Part shown: positions 8,291 through 14,430 of the stretch, in pieces
Position numbering within the stretch: the first letter of the stretch is position 1
How the letters are laid out: each line of letters opens with the position of its first letter
Assembly: GCF_000226875.1 (NCBI RefSeq)
Contig: NZ_JH164926.1
Location: 2,217,060-2,238,659 of the forward strand
Source: Neisseria shayeganii 871
GTDB lineage: Bacteria; Pseudomonadota; Gammaproteobacteria; Burkholderiales; Neisseriaceae
DNA: 21,600 nucleotides
Direction of reading: 5' to 3'
Translations under genes and position numbers: made by a program
Notes under the pieces: generated by a model
Told to the model about the DNA's origin: nothing
The model's database searches: none
What the model saw: only the letters and a program-made list of their open reading frames with translations

Positions 8291-8297
8291 AGAAAAC

Positions 8298-8678
8298 ATG
8301 CGCCATTACGAGATCGTGTTTATCGTTCATCCGGATCAAAGCGAGCAAGTGCCCGCCATGGTTGAGCGCTACAAATCACTGGTAACCGACGGCGGCGGCA
8401 ACATCCACCGTCTGGAAGACTGGGGCCGCCGCCAACTGGCCTACCCCATCAACAAAATCCACAAAGCCCACTATGTGCTGATGAACATCGAATGTACGCC
8501 CGCCGTGGTGGAAGAGCTGGAAACCGGCTTCCGCTTCAACGATGCCGTACTGCGCCACCTGACCGTTAAAATGGACGCCGCAGTCACCGAAGCTTCTCCG
8601 ATGATGAAAGAAGAGAAGTCCAAAAACCTGCTGAGCGGCCAAGCCGCAGCCGAAGAAACCCCGGCTGCCGAAGCGTAA
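8298..8678 (+). CDS. rpsF: 30S ribosomal protein S6
   Basis: The product is 126 aa, beginning MRHYEIVFIVHPDQSEQVP and carrying the S6 signature GRRQLAYPINKIHKAHYVL, then FRFNDAVLRHLTVK. S6 sits on the 30S platform as a heterodimer with S18, encoded two genes downstream. The C-terminal tail is acidic and Ala/Glu-rich as in other S6 proteins. A strong Shine-Dalgarno (TAAGGAG) precedes the ATG. It is the first gene of the four-gene operon, with one base between its stop and the TTG start of priB. Confidence 0.98.
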   Translation: MRHYEIVFIVHPDQSEQVPAMVERYKSLVTDGGGNIHRLEDWGRRQLAYPINKIHKAHYVLMNIECTPAVVEELETGFRFNDAVLRHLTVKMDAAVTEASPMMKEEKSKNLLSGQAAAEETPAAEA

Positions 8679-8679
8679 T

Positions 8680-8976
8680 TTGGAAAACATCCTCCGCCTG
8701 AACGCCCGCATCAAAGCCGCCGATACCCTGCGTTACACCCCTGCCGGCACCGCCGTGCTGGATTTGCTGTTGGAGCACGAATCCTGGCAGCAAGACGCCG
8801 GAGAGCGCTACTTGGCCCGTTTTGAAATACAGGCCAAACTGATCGGAGCCGAGGCGGCCGTCTGGCAATCCCGGGCCGGCTGCAGCGTAGCAGTCAGCGG
8901 TTTTCTCAGTGCTTATAGCCAAAAATACCGCCGTCCGATATTGCACATACAAACGATTCACGAATATAAAGGTTAA
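8680..8976 (+). CDS. priB: primosomal replication protein N (PriB)
   Basis: The product is 98 aa, a single OB-fold ssDNA-binding protein. The segment RYTPAGTAVLDLLLEHESWQ and the ending QTIHEYKG match neisserial PriB. PriB bridges PriA and DnaT-type loaders in replication restart, although Neisseria lacks DnaT. The start is TTG at 8680, one base after the rpsF stop; no in-frame ATG lies in the first third, and the N-terminus aligns with known PriB from this codon. Its position between rpsF and rpsR is the conserved proteobacterial order. Translation is probably coupled to rpsF. Confidence 0.92.
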   Translation: MENILRLNARIKAADTLRYTPAGTAVLDLLLEHESWQQDAGERYLARFEIQAKLIGAEAAVWQSRAGCSVAVSGFLSAYSQKYRRPILHIQTIHEYKG

Positions 8977-8982
8977 AACGAC

Positions 8983-9213
8983 ATGGCTCGTCAATCATTC
9001 AAACGTAGAAAATTCTGCCGTTTCACTGCAGAAGGCATCAAACAAGTTGATTACAAATCCGTTGATCTGTTGAAAGAATTCATCGCTGAAAACGGCAAAA
9101 TCATCCCCGCCCGCATCACCGGCACCAAAGCCCACTACCAACGCCAGCTGTCTGTGGCCGTGAAACGCGCCCGTTTCCTCGCCCTGCTGCCGTACACCGA
9201 CCAACACAAATAA
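8983..9213 (+). CDS. rpsR: 30S ribosomal protein S18
   Basis: The product is 76 aa (usual 75). It starts MARQSFKRRKFCRFTAEG, contains the conserved IDYK-like VDYKSVDLLKEFI and GKIIPARITGTKAHYQRQL, and ends in the RNA-binding VKRARFLALLPYTDQHK. S18 partners with S6 on the 30S platform. Only six bases separate it from priB, and no strong Shine-Dalgarno is visible in that gap, so it likely relies on coupling. Confidence 0.98.
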   Translation: MARQSFKRRKFCRFTAEGIKQVDYKSVDLLKEFIAENGKIIPARITGTKAHYQRQLSVAVKRARFLALLPYTDQHK

Positions 9214-9231
9214 TCAACGGAGAGTTTCAAC

Positions 9232-9684
9232 ATGCAAATCATTCTGTTAGAAAAAATCGGCGGTTTGGGCAATCTGGGTGACGTGGTAACCGTGAAAAAC
9301 GGCTATGCCCGCAACTTCCTGATTCCGCAAGGCAAAGCCAAGCGTGCTACCGAAGCCGCTCTGGCCGACTTCCAAGCCCGCCGCGCCGAACTGGAAGCCC
9401 GTCAAGCCGAAATCCTGGCCGACGCCCAAGCCCGTCAGGCCAAGCTGGACGGCCAAACCATTACCGTGGCGCAAAAAGCCGGTGTGGACGGCCGCCTGTT
9501 CGGTTCTGTGACCAATGCCGACATCGCCGAGGCCATTTGTGCTTTCGGCGTGGAAGCCGCCAAAGCCAACGTACGCCTGCCCGACGGCCCGCTGAAAGCC
9601 GTAGGCGAATACGAAGTGGAAGTGGCGCTGCATTCCGATGCCGTGGCCAACATTACCGTATCCGTGGTGCCGGCTGCCGAATAA
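9232..9684 (+). CDS. rplI: 50S ribosomal protein L9
   Basis: The product is 150 aa, the normal L9 length. The N-terminal rRNA-binding domain MQIILLEKIGGLGNLGDVV, then VKNGYARNFLIPQGKA, is followed by a long charged helix (about 42-75) and the C-terminal domain. GGAG lies ten bases before the ATG. It is the last gene of the operon; a DUS-based terminator follows 30 bases after the stop. Confidence 0.98.
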   Translation: MQIILLEKIGGLGNLGDVVTVKNGYARNFLIPQGKAKRATEAALADFQARRAELEARQAEILADAQARQAKLDGQTITVAQKAGVDGRLFGSVTNADIAEAICAFGVEAAKANVRLPDGPLKAVGEYEVEVALHSDAVANITVSVVPAAE

Positions 9685-9710
9685 GCGCCTGCGTGACTGA
9701 GACGCACACA

Positions 9711-9746
9711 AAAAGGCTACCTGAAAATTTTCAGGTAGCCTTTTTT
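9711..9746 (+). terminator. terminator built from two inverted DUS
   Basis: AGGCTACCTGAA (9714-9725) and TTCAGGTAGCCT (9730-9741) with flanking A and T runs form a stem of 16 bp or more around AATT, followed by TTTTTT. This is the classical arrangement in Neisseriaceae in which a DUS pair ends an operon, here rplI. Confidence 0.85.
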
Positions 9747-9808
9747 CATGTGCCGCGCCCATCCTTTAGTGTCAGACCTTTAGAGCATGGCGGCCGGTTT
9801 AAAATAGC

Positions 9809-9979
9809 CTGAGACCTTTGCAAAACCCCCAGATGTGGATGCAGTTCAAGGCGTAGCAGCGCAGCGAGCGTGAACGCCAGGAATCCCCGTGGGACAGACA
9901 TATCATATAGATAGGCAAGCGAGCGAGCAGCGCACAACGCAGAAATGCGCCGCAGATGGGGGTTTTGCAAAGGTCTCAG
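9809..9979 (+). mobile_element. MITE-like repeat, copy 1 (171 bp form)
   Basis: It is bounded by inverted repeats of about 22 bp starting CTGAGACCTTTGCAAAAC and ending GTTTTGCAAAGGTCTCAG. The interior is nearly identical to copy 2 (13688) and, inverted, to copies 3 and 4. It encodes no transposase. Both flanks look like decayed DUS sharing bases with the ends: 9/12 matches at 9799-9810 and 9978-9989. The TIR resembles, from memory, neisserial IS1106/IS5-type ends; this was not checked. Confidence 0.85.
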
Positions 9980-10221
9980 CCTACATCAAGGCTTCTACTG
10001 TATCAGGCCGGCTGCGGCAAATTGAAGACCATCGAACAGCCGGTAGGAAACGGCGGTGGTGATGCTTACCTGATTTAACCCAATATTAATCCAATATTTG
10101 ATCGGCCTAATTTTTGCCTAAGTTGCAAAGGGTATCATGCACCGTGTTGGCAAAAAGCCCTGCCCCTTATCGGCAGGGCGGCCGATTTATCTTTTATTCA
10201 TGGTTAGATGAGGATGAGTTG
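9980..10221. other. spacer before the OB-fold gene with an orphan hairpin
   Basis: No gene is seen. CCAATATT is repeated directly at 10083-10098. A candidate -10, TATCAT (10133-10138), lacks a convincing -35. GCCCTGCC (10157-10164) pairs with GGCAGGGC (10172-10179). On the minus strand this stem is followed by TTTTT, so it looks like a terminator facing away from the gene, although no minus-strand gene lies upstream of it. Confidence 0.5.
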
Positions 10222-10575
10222 ATGAAAAATGCAATTTTGATCAGTATGTTGTTGGCCGTTTCCGCTACCGCGGCAGCGGGTTTTTCAGAGCACGGCACCG
10301 CCGAGGCAAACAGCGCCAGTGTCAGCCGCGTGGCGGCCTTGAAAAACCTGCCGGATGACAGCTACGTGGTGTTGGAAGGCCGCATTGAAAAGCAAGTGCG
10401 TCGCGAACATTATATTTTCCGTGATGCCAGCGGCAGCATCGAAGTTGAAATCGACGACGATGTATGGCGCGGCGTGAACGTTACGCCTCGTGACAGGGTT
10501 CGCTTGACTGCGGAAATCGATCAGGATTGGAACGGTACCGAAGTCGATGTGAAATCGGTGGTGAAAATCCAATAG
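10222..10575 (+). CDS. YgiW/YdeI-type periplasmic OB-fold (BOF) stress protein
   Basis: The product is 117 aa from the ATG at 10222, chosen because AGGATGAG precedes it and a signal peptide starts there (MKNAILISMLLAVSATAAAG). The mature part has the family pattern: SRVAALKNLPDDSYVVLEG, a strand pair, then HYIFRDASGSIEVEIDDDVW and VTPRDRVRLTAEIDQDWNGT, ending VDVKSVVKI. Members of this family are periplasmic and are linked to tolerance of peroxide, cadmium or cationic peptides; ligands are unknown. It lies just before a PepSY protein gene in the same direction, separated by a DUS hairpin, and may be co-expressed with it. Confidence 0.85.
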   Translation: MKNAILISMLLAVSATAAAGFSEHGTAEANSASVSRVAALKNLPDDSYVVLEGRIEKQVRREHYIFRDASGSIEVEIDDDVWRGVNVTPRDRVRLTAEIDQDWNGTEVDVKSVVKIQ

Positions 10576-10583
10576 TTTGCTTG

Positions 10584-10612
10584 CAGGCTGCCGGTTAGTT
10601 TCAGGTAGCCTG
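10584..10612 (+). terminator. DUS-containing hairpin between the OB-fold and PepSY genes
   Basis: CAGGCTGCC (10584-10592) pairs with GGTAGCCTG (10604-10612) over nine positions with one G-T wobble. The right arm belongs to a perfect DUS (TTCAGGTAGCCT, 10600-10611), the left arm to a degraded one. TTTCATT follows, so it may be a weak terminator or attenuator before the PepSY gene. Confidence 0.5.
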
Positions 10613-10664
10613 TTTCATTACTCCGTGCGTTCCACCTCTTTTCAGGGTGAATAAGGACTGATTT

Positions 10665-11039
10665 ATGAAATGGAAAAAAGCCTGGTGCCTGTTGCCCGCA
10701 CTGATGTTGGCCGTCGCTCTGCCGGCGTATGCAGACGACGATGACGACGACCGCCACCGCCCTGCCCGGGTTTATGACCGTGATGACGATGATGATGACC
10801 GTCGAACAATTTCCCGCCGCCAAGGCCGTGCCGAGACACGGATAATCTCGGCAAACCGCGCCGCCAATGCCGCTTTGCGCCGTATCCGTGGCCGGGTCGG
10901 CGATGTGGATTTAACCCGTAAAAACGGCCGACAGGTTTACGAGGTGGACATCCGTGCGGCAAACGGCCGCAAATACGAGGTTTGGGTGGATGCGCGTAGC
11001 GGGCGGGTGCTGTCTTCCCGCCGCGACCGCGATGATTGA
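10665..11039 (+). CDS. secreted PepSY-domain protein with Asp runs
   Basis: The product is 124 aa. A signal peptide (about 1-23, ending ALPAYA) is followed by two runs of six Asp (24-29 and 40-45) separated by an Arg/Pro linker. A PepSY domain (about 57-117) follows, recognised from the amphipathic helix ISANRAANAALRRIRG and the strand pairs VYEVDIRAANGRKYEVWVDA and RSGRVLS. PepSY proteins are periplasmic and often modulate proteases or sensor kinases. The Asp runs could bind divalent metal, but this is inference. The runs are encoded by GAC/GAT repeats and may vary in length between strains. A GAATAAGGA-type ribosome-binding region precedes the ATG. Confidence 0.85.
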   Translation: MKWKKAWCLLPALMLAVALPAYADDDDDDRHRPARVYDRDDDDDDRRTISRRQGRAETRIISANRAANAALRRIRGRVGDVDLTRKNGRQVYEVDIRAANGRKYEVWVDARSGRVLSSRRDRDD

Positions 11040-11390
11040 GCCTCATCTGGATAAGTTTTCGGCTTGAGGACTTCGTGTCTCCCTATCTGGGACACATTTC
11101 TGCATTTACTTCTTAAGAAGACCTCCAGTCAGGGGGGGGCCTCCCAAAAGCTTGCGACGCAGTTTGTTAGTTTCGTGATTCTGCTTCGCTACCGAGACAA
11201 GTGACAGAAACCAAGCATATTCAACGAATGCGGATACGCTTCGCTGGCCAAACCGGCCAGTAGAGTGAAATTGGATATCTTACGCGCATTTTTCCTGTCC
11301 CCTTATGGGATGGCTGCCATAAACAGATGCGGGTTTTCTGCCAAAATACCAATGCAACGCTTTTTGCTGCGCGTCGTACAGAACTACAGG
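11040..11390. other. gene-free stretch with a G8 tract
   Basis: No convincing gene is seen. The stretch holds a run of eight G (11132-11139), an imperfect hairpin (GTGTCTCCC with GGGACAC near 11073-11095) and a 6-bp stem CTGGCC/GGCCAG (11244-11260). Base composition is more AT-rich and less codon-like than the neighbours, suggesting degraded DNA. It leads into MITE copy 3. Confidence 0.5.
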
Positions 11391-11572
11391 CTGAGACCTT
11401 TGCCCCCCTCTGCGGCGCATTTCTGCGTTGTGCGTTTATGCTCTATGGACACTGCTCGCTCGCTTGCCTATCTATCTGATATGCCTGTCCCACGGGGATT
11501 CCTGGCGTTCACGCTCGCTGTGCTGCTACGCCTTGAACTGCATCCACATCTGGGGGTTTGCAAAGGTCTCGG
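11391..11572 (-). mobile_element. MITE-like repeat, copy 3 (long form, inverted)
   Basis: It starts CTGAGACCTTTGC and ends TTTGCAAAGGTCTCGG. The interior matches copy 1 on the opposite strand. It carries about 17 extra bases (TTTATGCTCTATGGACA) also seen in copy 4, has lost a few bases of the left A/C run, and has a G for A near its right end. It lies between the convergent PepSY and tsf genes. Confidence 0.85.
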
Positions 11573-11685
11573 GCCGTCTATGATCTTGCTCTCCATGTTC
11601 AAAGCCGTCTTAGCACGACACGTCAATCCATCCCGAATGCGAAATGTAGTGTGCGACCTTTGTCCAAACGCCTCTCAATCACCCA

Positions 11686-11721
11686 TAAAAAAACCACCTA
11701 CCGAAAAAACGGCAGGTGGTT
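11686..11721 (-). terminator. Rho-independent terminator of rpsB-tsf
   Basis: On the minus strand AACCACCTGCCG (11721-11710) pairs with CGGTAGGTGGTT (11703-11692) with one mismatch around TTTTTT. Six or more T follow (11693-11686). It lies 33 bases past the tsf stop. Confidence 0.85.
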
Positions 11722-11753
11722 GATTCATTAGTTAAAAAAGCAGGGACGGCGCC

Positions 11754-12608
11754 TTATACTTTGGCGGCGGCAGCCACTTCGGCTGCGTAGTCCACTTCTT
11801 TTTTCTCGATGCCGTCGCCCACTTTGTAGCGCACGAAGCTGATCACTTCCGCGCCGTTTTCTTTCAAGAATTGGGCCACGGTTTGGTCGGGGTTCATTAC
11901 GAAGGCTTGGCCGTTCAGAGTGATTTCGGCCAAGAATTTCTTGATGCGGCCTTCCACCATTTTGGCGGCGATTTCGGCCGGTTTGCCGGATTCGATGGCT
12001 TGCTGGGTGTAGATGTGGCGCTCTTTTTCCACCAATTCGGCATCCACTTCGCTTTCAGCCACGCATTGCGGTTTGGCCGCCACGATGTGCATACCCACTT
12101 TGCGGGCCACGTCTTCGGCGCCTTTGAACTCAACCAACACGCCTTCGGTAGCCAGGGCGCCGTGGATGTAGGCAGTCAGGCTGTTGCCGGTTTCGATCAC
12201 TTGGAAACGGCGTACAGACATGTTTTCGCCCAGTTTGGCGATGATGGCTTTGCGTTCTTCTTCCACCAGTTCGCTCAACTCTTCAACCGTAGCGGGTTTT
12301 TTGGCCACGGCGGTTTTGGCAACAAAGTTGGCAAACTCTACAAAGCCGGCATCTTTGGCCACGAAGTCGGTTTCACAGTTTACTTCCACCAAAGCGCCTG
12401 CATTGCCTTCGATGGCATAAGCCAACACGCCTTCGGCAGCGGTGCGGCCAGCCAGCTTGCCGGCTTTGGCGCCGGATTTGATGCGCAGGATTTCTTCGGC
12501 TTTTTCAAAGTTGCCTTCGGCTTCCACCAAAGCTTTTTTGCACTCCATCATGCCGAGGCCGGTGGCAGCGCGCAGATCGGCCACCATTTTTGCAGTAATG
12601 TTAGACAT
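11754..12608 (-). CDS. tsf: elongation factor Ts
   Basis: The product is 284 aa. It is the nucleotide-exchange factor that releases GDP from EF-Tu. The N-terminal UBA-like module (MSNITAKMVADLRAATGLG and MMECKKALVEAEGNFEKAEE) and the TDFVAKDAGF motif, whose Asp-Phe contacts EF-Tu, are intact. The C-terminal core and terminal helix are present, so the length is normal. The ATG has a strong AGGAGA Shine-Dalgarno. It is the second gene of rpsB-tsf, separated from rpsB by 99 bases containing a DUS hairpin. Confidence 0.98.
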   Translation of the reverse strand: MSNITAKMVADLRAATGLGMMECKKALVEAEGNFEKAEEILRIKSGAKAGKLAGRTAAEGVLAYAIEGNAGALVEVNCETDFVAKDAGFVEFANFVAKTAVAKKPATVEELSELVEEERKAIIAKLGENMSVRRFQVIETGNSLTAYIHGALATEGVLVEFKGAEDVARKVGMHIVAAKPQCVAESEVDAELVEKERHIYTQQAIESGKPAEIAAKMVEGRIKKFLAEITLNGQAFVMNPDQTVAQFLKENGAEVISFVRYKVGDGIEKKEVDYAAEVAAAAKV

Positions 12609-12669
12609 AGCTGTCTCCTAAAATTCATGAACACGAAACGCGGCCGGTGCCGCGCCTCAGAAATGGGAG

Positions 12670-12696
12670 CAGGCTACCTGAAAATAAGGCAGCCTG
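12670..12696 (-). terminator. DUS hairpin in the rpsB-tsf spacer
   Basis: CAGGCTACCT (12670-12679, part of a perfect DUS at 12671-12682) pairs with AGGCAGCCTG (12687-12696), with one mismatch. No T run follows on the minus strand. It may partially reduce tsf transcription or protect the rpsB 3' end. Confidence 0.45.
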
Positions 12697-12707
12697 CGGG
12701 GCAGAGC

Positions 12708-13433
12708 TTATTCTGCGGCAGCTTGGGCAGCGGCCACGGTTTCGGCGATGGCTTGATTTTTGCCTTCCAAAACCGCATCGGCCATGCCGCGGCAGTACAG
12801 ACGGATGGCTTTGGCGGAGTCATCGTTGCCCGGAATCACGTGTTTCACGCCGTCAGGGCTGTTGTTGGTGTCCACCACGGCAATCACCGGAATGCCCAGC
12901 TTGGCGGCTTCTACCAAAGTGCCGTGCTGATAGCCGGTGTCGATCACGAAGATGGCATCGGGCAGGCCTTTCATGTTTTTGATGCCGCCCAAAGAGCGCT
13001 CCAACTTGTCCACTTCGCGCTGCATATCCAGCAGTTCTTTTTTGTTGTAGCCGCTGGTTTCGGCGTTTTCCAAAACCGCTGCTTTTTCTTCCAGGCGTTT
13101 GATCGACTGTTTCACGGTTTTGTAGTTGGTCAGCATGCCGCCCAACCAACGGTGGTCGACATAGGGCATGCCGGCGCGGGTGGCTTCTTCGCGGATGATG
13201 TCACGCGCTTGACGCTTGGTGCCGACGAACAAAATGGTGCCTTTGTTGGCAGCCAAACGACGCACCACGTCTTGGGCTTCTTGGAACAGCGGCAGGGTTT
13301 TTTCCAGATTCACGATGTGGATTTTGTTGCGCGCGCCGAAAATGTATTGCTCCATTTTCGGGTTCCAGTAGCGGGTTTGGTGGCCGAAGTGTACGCCGGC
13401 TTCCAGCATTTGACGCATGGTAACTTGAGACAT
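12708..13433 (-). CDS. rpsB: 30S ribosomal protein S2
   Basis: The product is 241 aa, the usual length. Conserved segments are present: MSQVTMRQMLEAGVHFGHQT, WNPKMEQYIFGARNKIHIVN, the coiled-coil hairpin (about 105-150), and PDAIFVIDTGYQ with IPVIAVVDTNNSPDGV. S2 joins the 30S subunit late and docks near S1. AAGGAA lies seven bases before the ATG. The gene has its own promoter about 140 bases upstream and a leader that starts with a hairpin. In other bacteria S2 represses its own mRNA through the leader. Confidence 0.98.
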   Translation of the reverse strand: MSQVTMRQMLEAGVHFGHQTRYWNPKMEQYIFGARNKIHIVNLEKTLPLFQEAQDVVRRLAANKGTILFVGTKRQARDIIREEATRAGMPYVDHRWLGGMLTNYKTVKQSIKRLEEKAAVLENAETSGYNKKELLDMQREVDKLERSLGGIKNMKGLPDAIFVIDTGYQHGTLVEAAKLGIPVIAVVDTNNSPDGVKHVIPGNDDSAKAIRLYCRGMADAVLEGKNQAIAETVAAAQAAAE

Positions 13434-13536
13434 TTAATTTCCTTACAAAGGGTTAAGGCAGACATCCGTGCGCACAGAACCCGGACTCCCGAAAGATTCC
13501 GAGCACCCTTTGGCGCAAGATGCGAGCATGATTGGG

Positions 13537-13569
13537 ATAAAAATAAAAAACGCTTCCAAAACGAAAGCG
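13537..13569 (-). terminator. hairpin plus T run at the 5' end of the rpsB transcript
   Basis: On the minus strand CGCTTTC (13569-13563) pairs with GGAAGCG (13557-13551) around a 5-base loop, with one G-T pair, followed by TTTTTTATTTTTAT. It begins almost exactly at the predicted transcription start, so it would be an attenuator-like element inside the leader. The alternative is a terminator for read-through from coaD that happens to overlap the promoter. Confidence 0.5.
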
Positions 13570-13574
13570 GCGGA

Positions 13575-13603
13575 ATTGTATAGGAAATGAAGCACTCGCG
13601 CAA
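13575..13603 (-). promoter_or_regulatory. predicted rpsB promoter
   Basis: On the minus strand TTGCGC (13603-13598), 17 bases, then TACAAT (13580-13575). Transcription would start near 13568, giving a leader of about 135 nt. Confidence 0.55.
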
Positions 13604-13610
13604 GAAAAGC

Positions 13611-13643
13611 GCATCCAGAAACAACGTCCTGGATGCTATTTTT
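13611..13643 (+). terminator. hairpin between MITE copy 2 and the rpsB promoter
   Basis: GCATCCAG (13611-13618) pairs with CTGGATGC (13629-13636), followed on the plus strand by TATTTTTG. On the minus strand it precedes CGCTTTTC, so it could stop coaD read-through before the rpsB promoter. A second 7-bp stem (13648-13654 with 13664-13670) lies next to it. Confidence 0.4.
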
Positions 13644-13687
13644 GCCCACCAAGCGACACGACTGCTTGGTCATGCAAACAAACCAGG

Positions 13688-13858
13688 CTGAGACCTTTGC
13701 AAAACCCCCAGATGTGGATGCAGTTCAAGACGTAGCAGCGCAGCGAGTGTGAACGCCAGGAATCCCCGTGGGACAGACATATCATGAAGATAGGCAAGTG
13801 AGCGAGCAGCGCACAACGCAGAAATGCGCAGCAGATGGGGGTTTTGCAAAGGTCTCAG
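13688..13858 (+). mobile_element. MITE-like repeat, copy 2 (171 bp form)
   Basis: It has the same length and orientation as copy 1 and differs by only a handful of substitutions. It is bounded by CTGAGACCTTTGCAAAAC and its inverse. The right end, GGTCTCAG, shares its final AG with a perfect DUS at 13857-13868. It lies between coaD and rpsB, both on the minus strand. Confidence 0.88.
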
Positions 13859-13898
13859 GCTACCTGAAACGCCGCCGTGGCATTTTCAGGTAGCCTGA
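13854..13898 (-). terminator. inverted DUS pair downstream of coaD
   Basis: The DUSs at 13857-13868 and 13885-13896 form the core of a 16-bp stem running from CTCAGG to CCTGAG. The outer CTCAG is the end of MITE copy 2. No T run follows on the minus strand. It is the likely 3' end of the fabH-like/coaD transcript. Confidence 0.55.
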
Positions 13899-13914
13899 GT
13901 CGCAGATCGCCGCT

Positions 13915-14430
13915 TTACGGCACAACCGGCTGCTCGCCTTGATCTGCCATGATTTTGCGGTACACCGCATCCGGCACATAGCGGCGGATGGTTTTCTGCC
14001 AATTATGCGGCCCCACCATGCCTTTCACCATGGTGGAAGACACTTCGGCAAATTCACGCGGCGGCATCAGGATCACGGTGGTGATGTCGGGTTGCAAATC
14101 GGCGTTGATGTAGCGCATCGAGCGCTCGTATTCGTAATCCGATGCGGTGCGGATGCCGCGCACCACGAATTTGGCGCCGATGCTGTCGGCAAAATCCACC
14201 AGAAAACGGTTGCTGAAATGGGCAATGCGCACATTGGGAAATTCGGTGGTGATTTCCGCCAACATGGCCTGCCGCTCTTCCAGCGTGTAGGTAGATTTCT
14301 TGTCCGGATTGTTGCCGATGGCCACCACCAGCTCGTCAAACATGGCTTGGGCACGGCGGATCATCCACAGATGGCCGTTGGTGGGCGGATCGAAGCTGCC
14401 GGCATACACGGCGCGGCGCGGCGCGTTCAT
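13915..14430 (-). CDS. coaD: phosphopantetheine adenylyltransferase
   Basis: The product is 171 aa from the ATG at 14430. It transfers AMP from ATP to 4'-phosphopantetheine, the penultimate step of coenzyme A synthesis. Family features are clear: AVYAGSFDPPTNGHLWMI with the TxGH nucleotide-binding motif (17-20), FVVRGIRTASDYEYE (88-102) and SSTMVKGM (131-138). The ATG overlaps the stop of the upstream ketoacyl synthase as ATGA, so the two are translated together. That pairing links CoA supply with acyl-chain initiation. The C-terminus is slightly longer than typical (about 160 aa). Confidence 0.96.
   Translation of the reverse strand: MNAPRRAVYAGSFDPPTNGHLWMIRRAQAMFDELVVAIGNNPDKKSTYTLEERQAMLAEITTEFPNVRIAHFSNRFLVDFADSIGAKFVVRGIRTASDYEYERSMRYINADLQPDITTVILMPPREFAEVSSTMVKGMVGPHNWQKTIRRYVPDAVYRKIMADQGEQPVVP

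Noticed and set aside
11265..11723. A 152-codon frame spanning MITE copy 3
   Set aside because: It is assembled from repeat sequence and spacer, starts at a GTG without ribosome-binding site, and crosses the tsf terminator.
12687..12698. A Kingella-type DUS (AGGCAGCCTGAA) near the rpsB-tsf spacer
   Set aside because: Only ten of twelve bases match, and it is explained as the imperfect partner arm of the adjacent Eikenella-type DUS.
11871..13583. A 570-codon open frame antisense to tsf and rpsB
   Set aside because: It covers two certain genes and their spacer. The translation is Phe/His/Gly-rich with no family resemblance.
9809..13858. CRISPR array from the spaced repeats
   Set aside because: The repeats are 171 bp or more, kilobases apart and in both orientations. 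No short regularly spaced repeats were seen.
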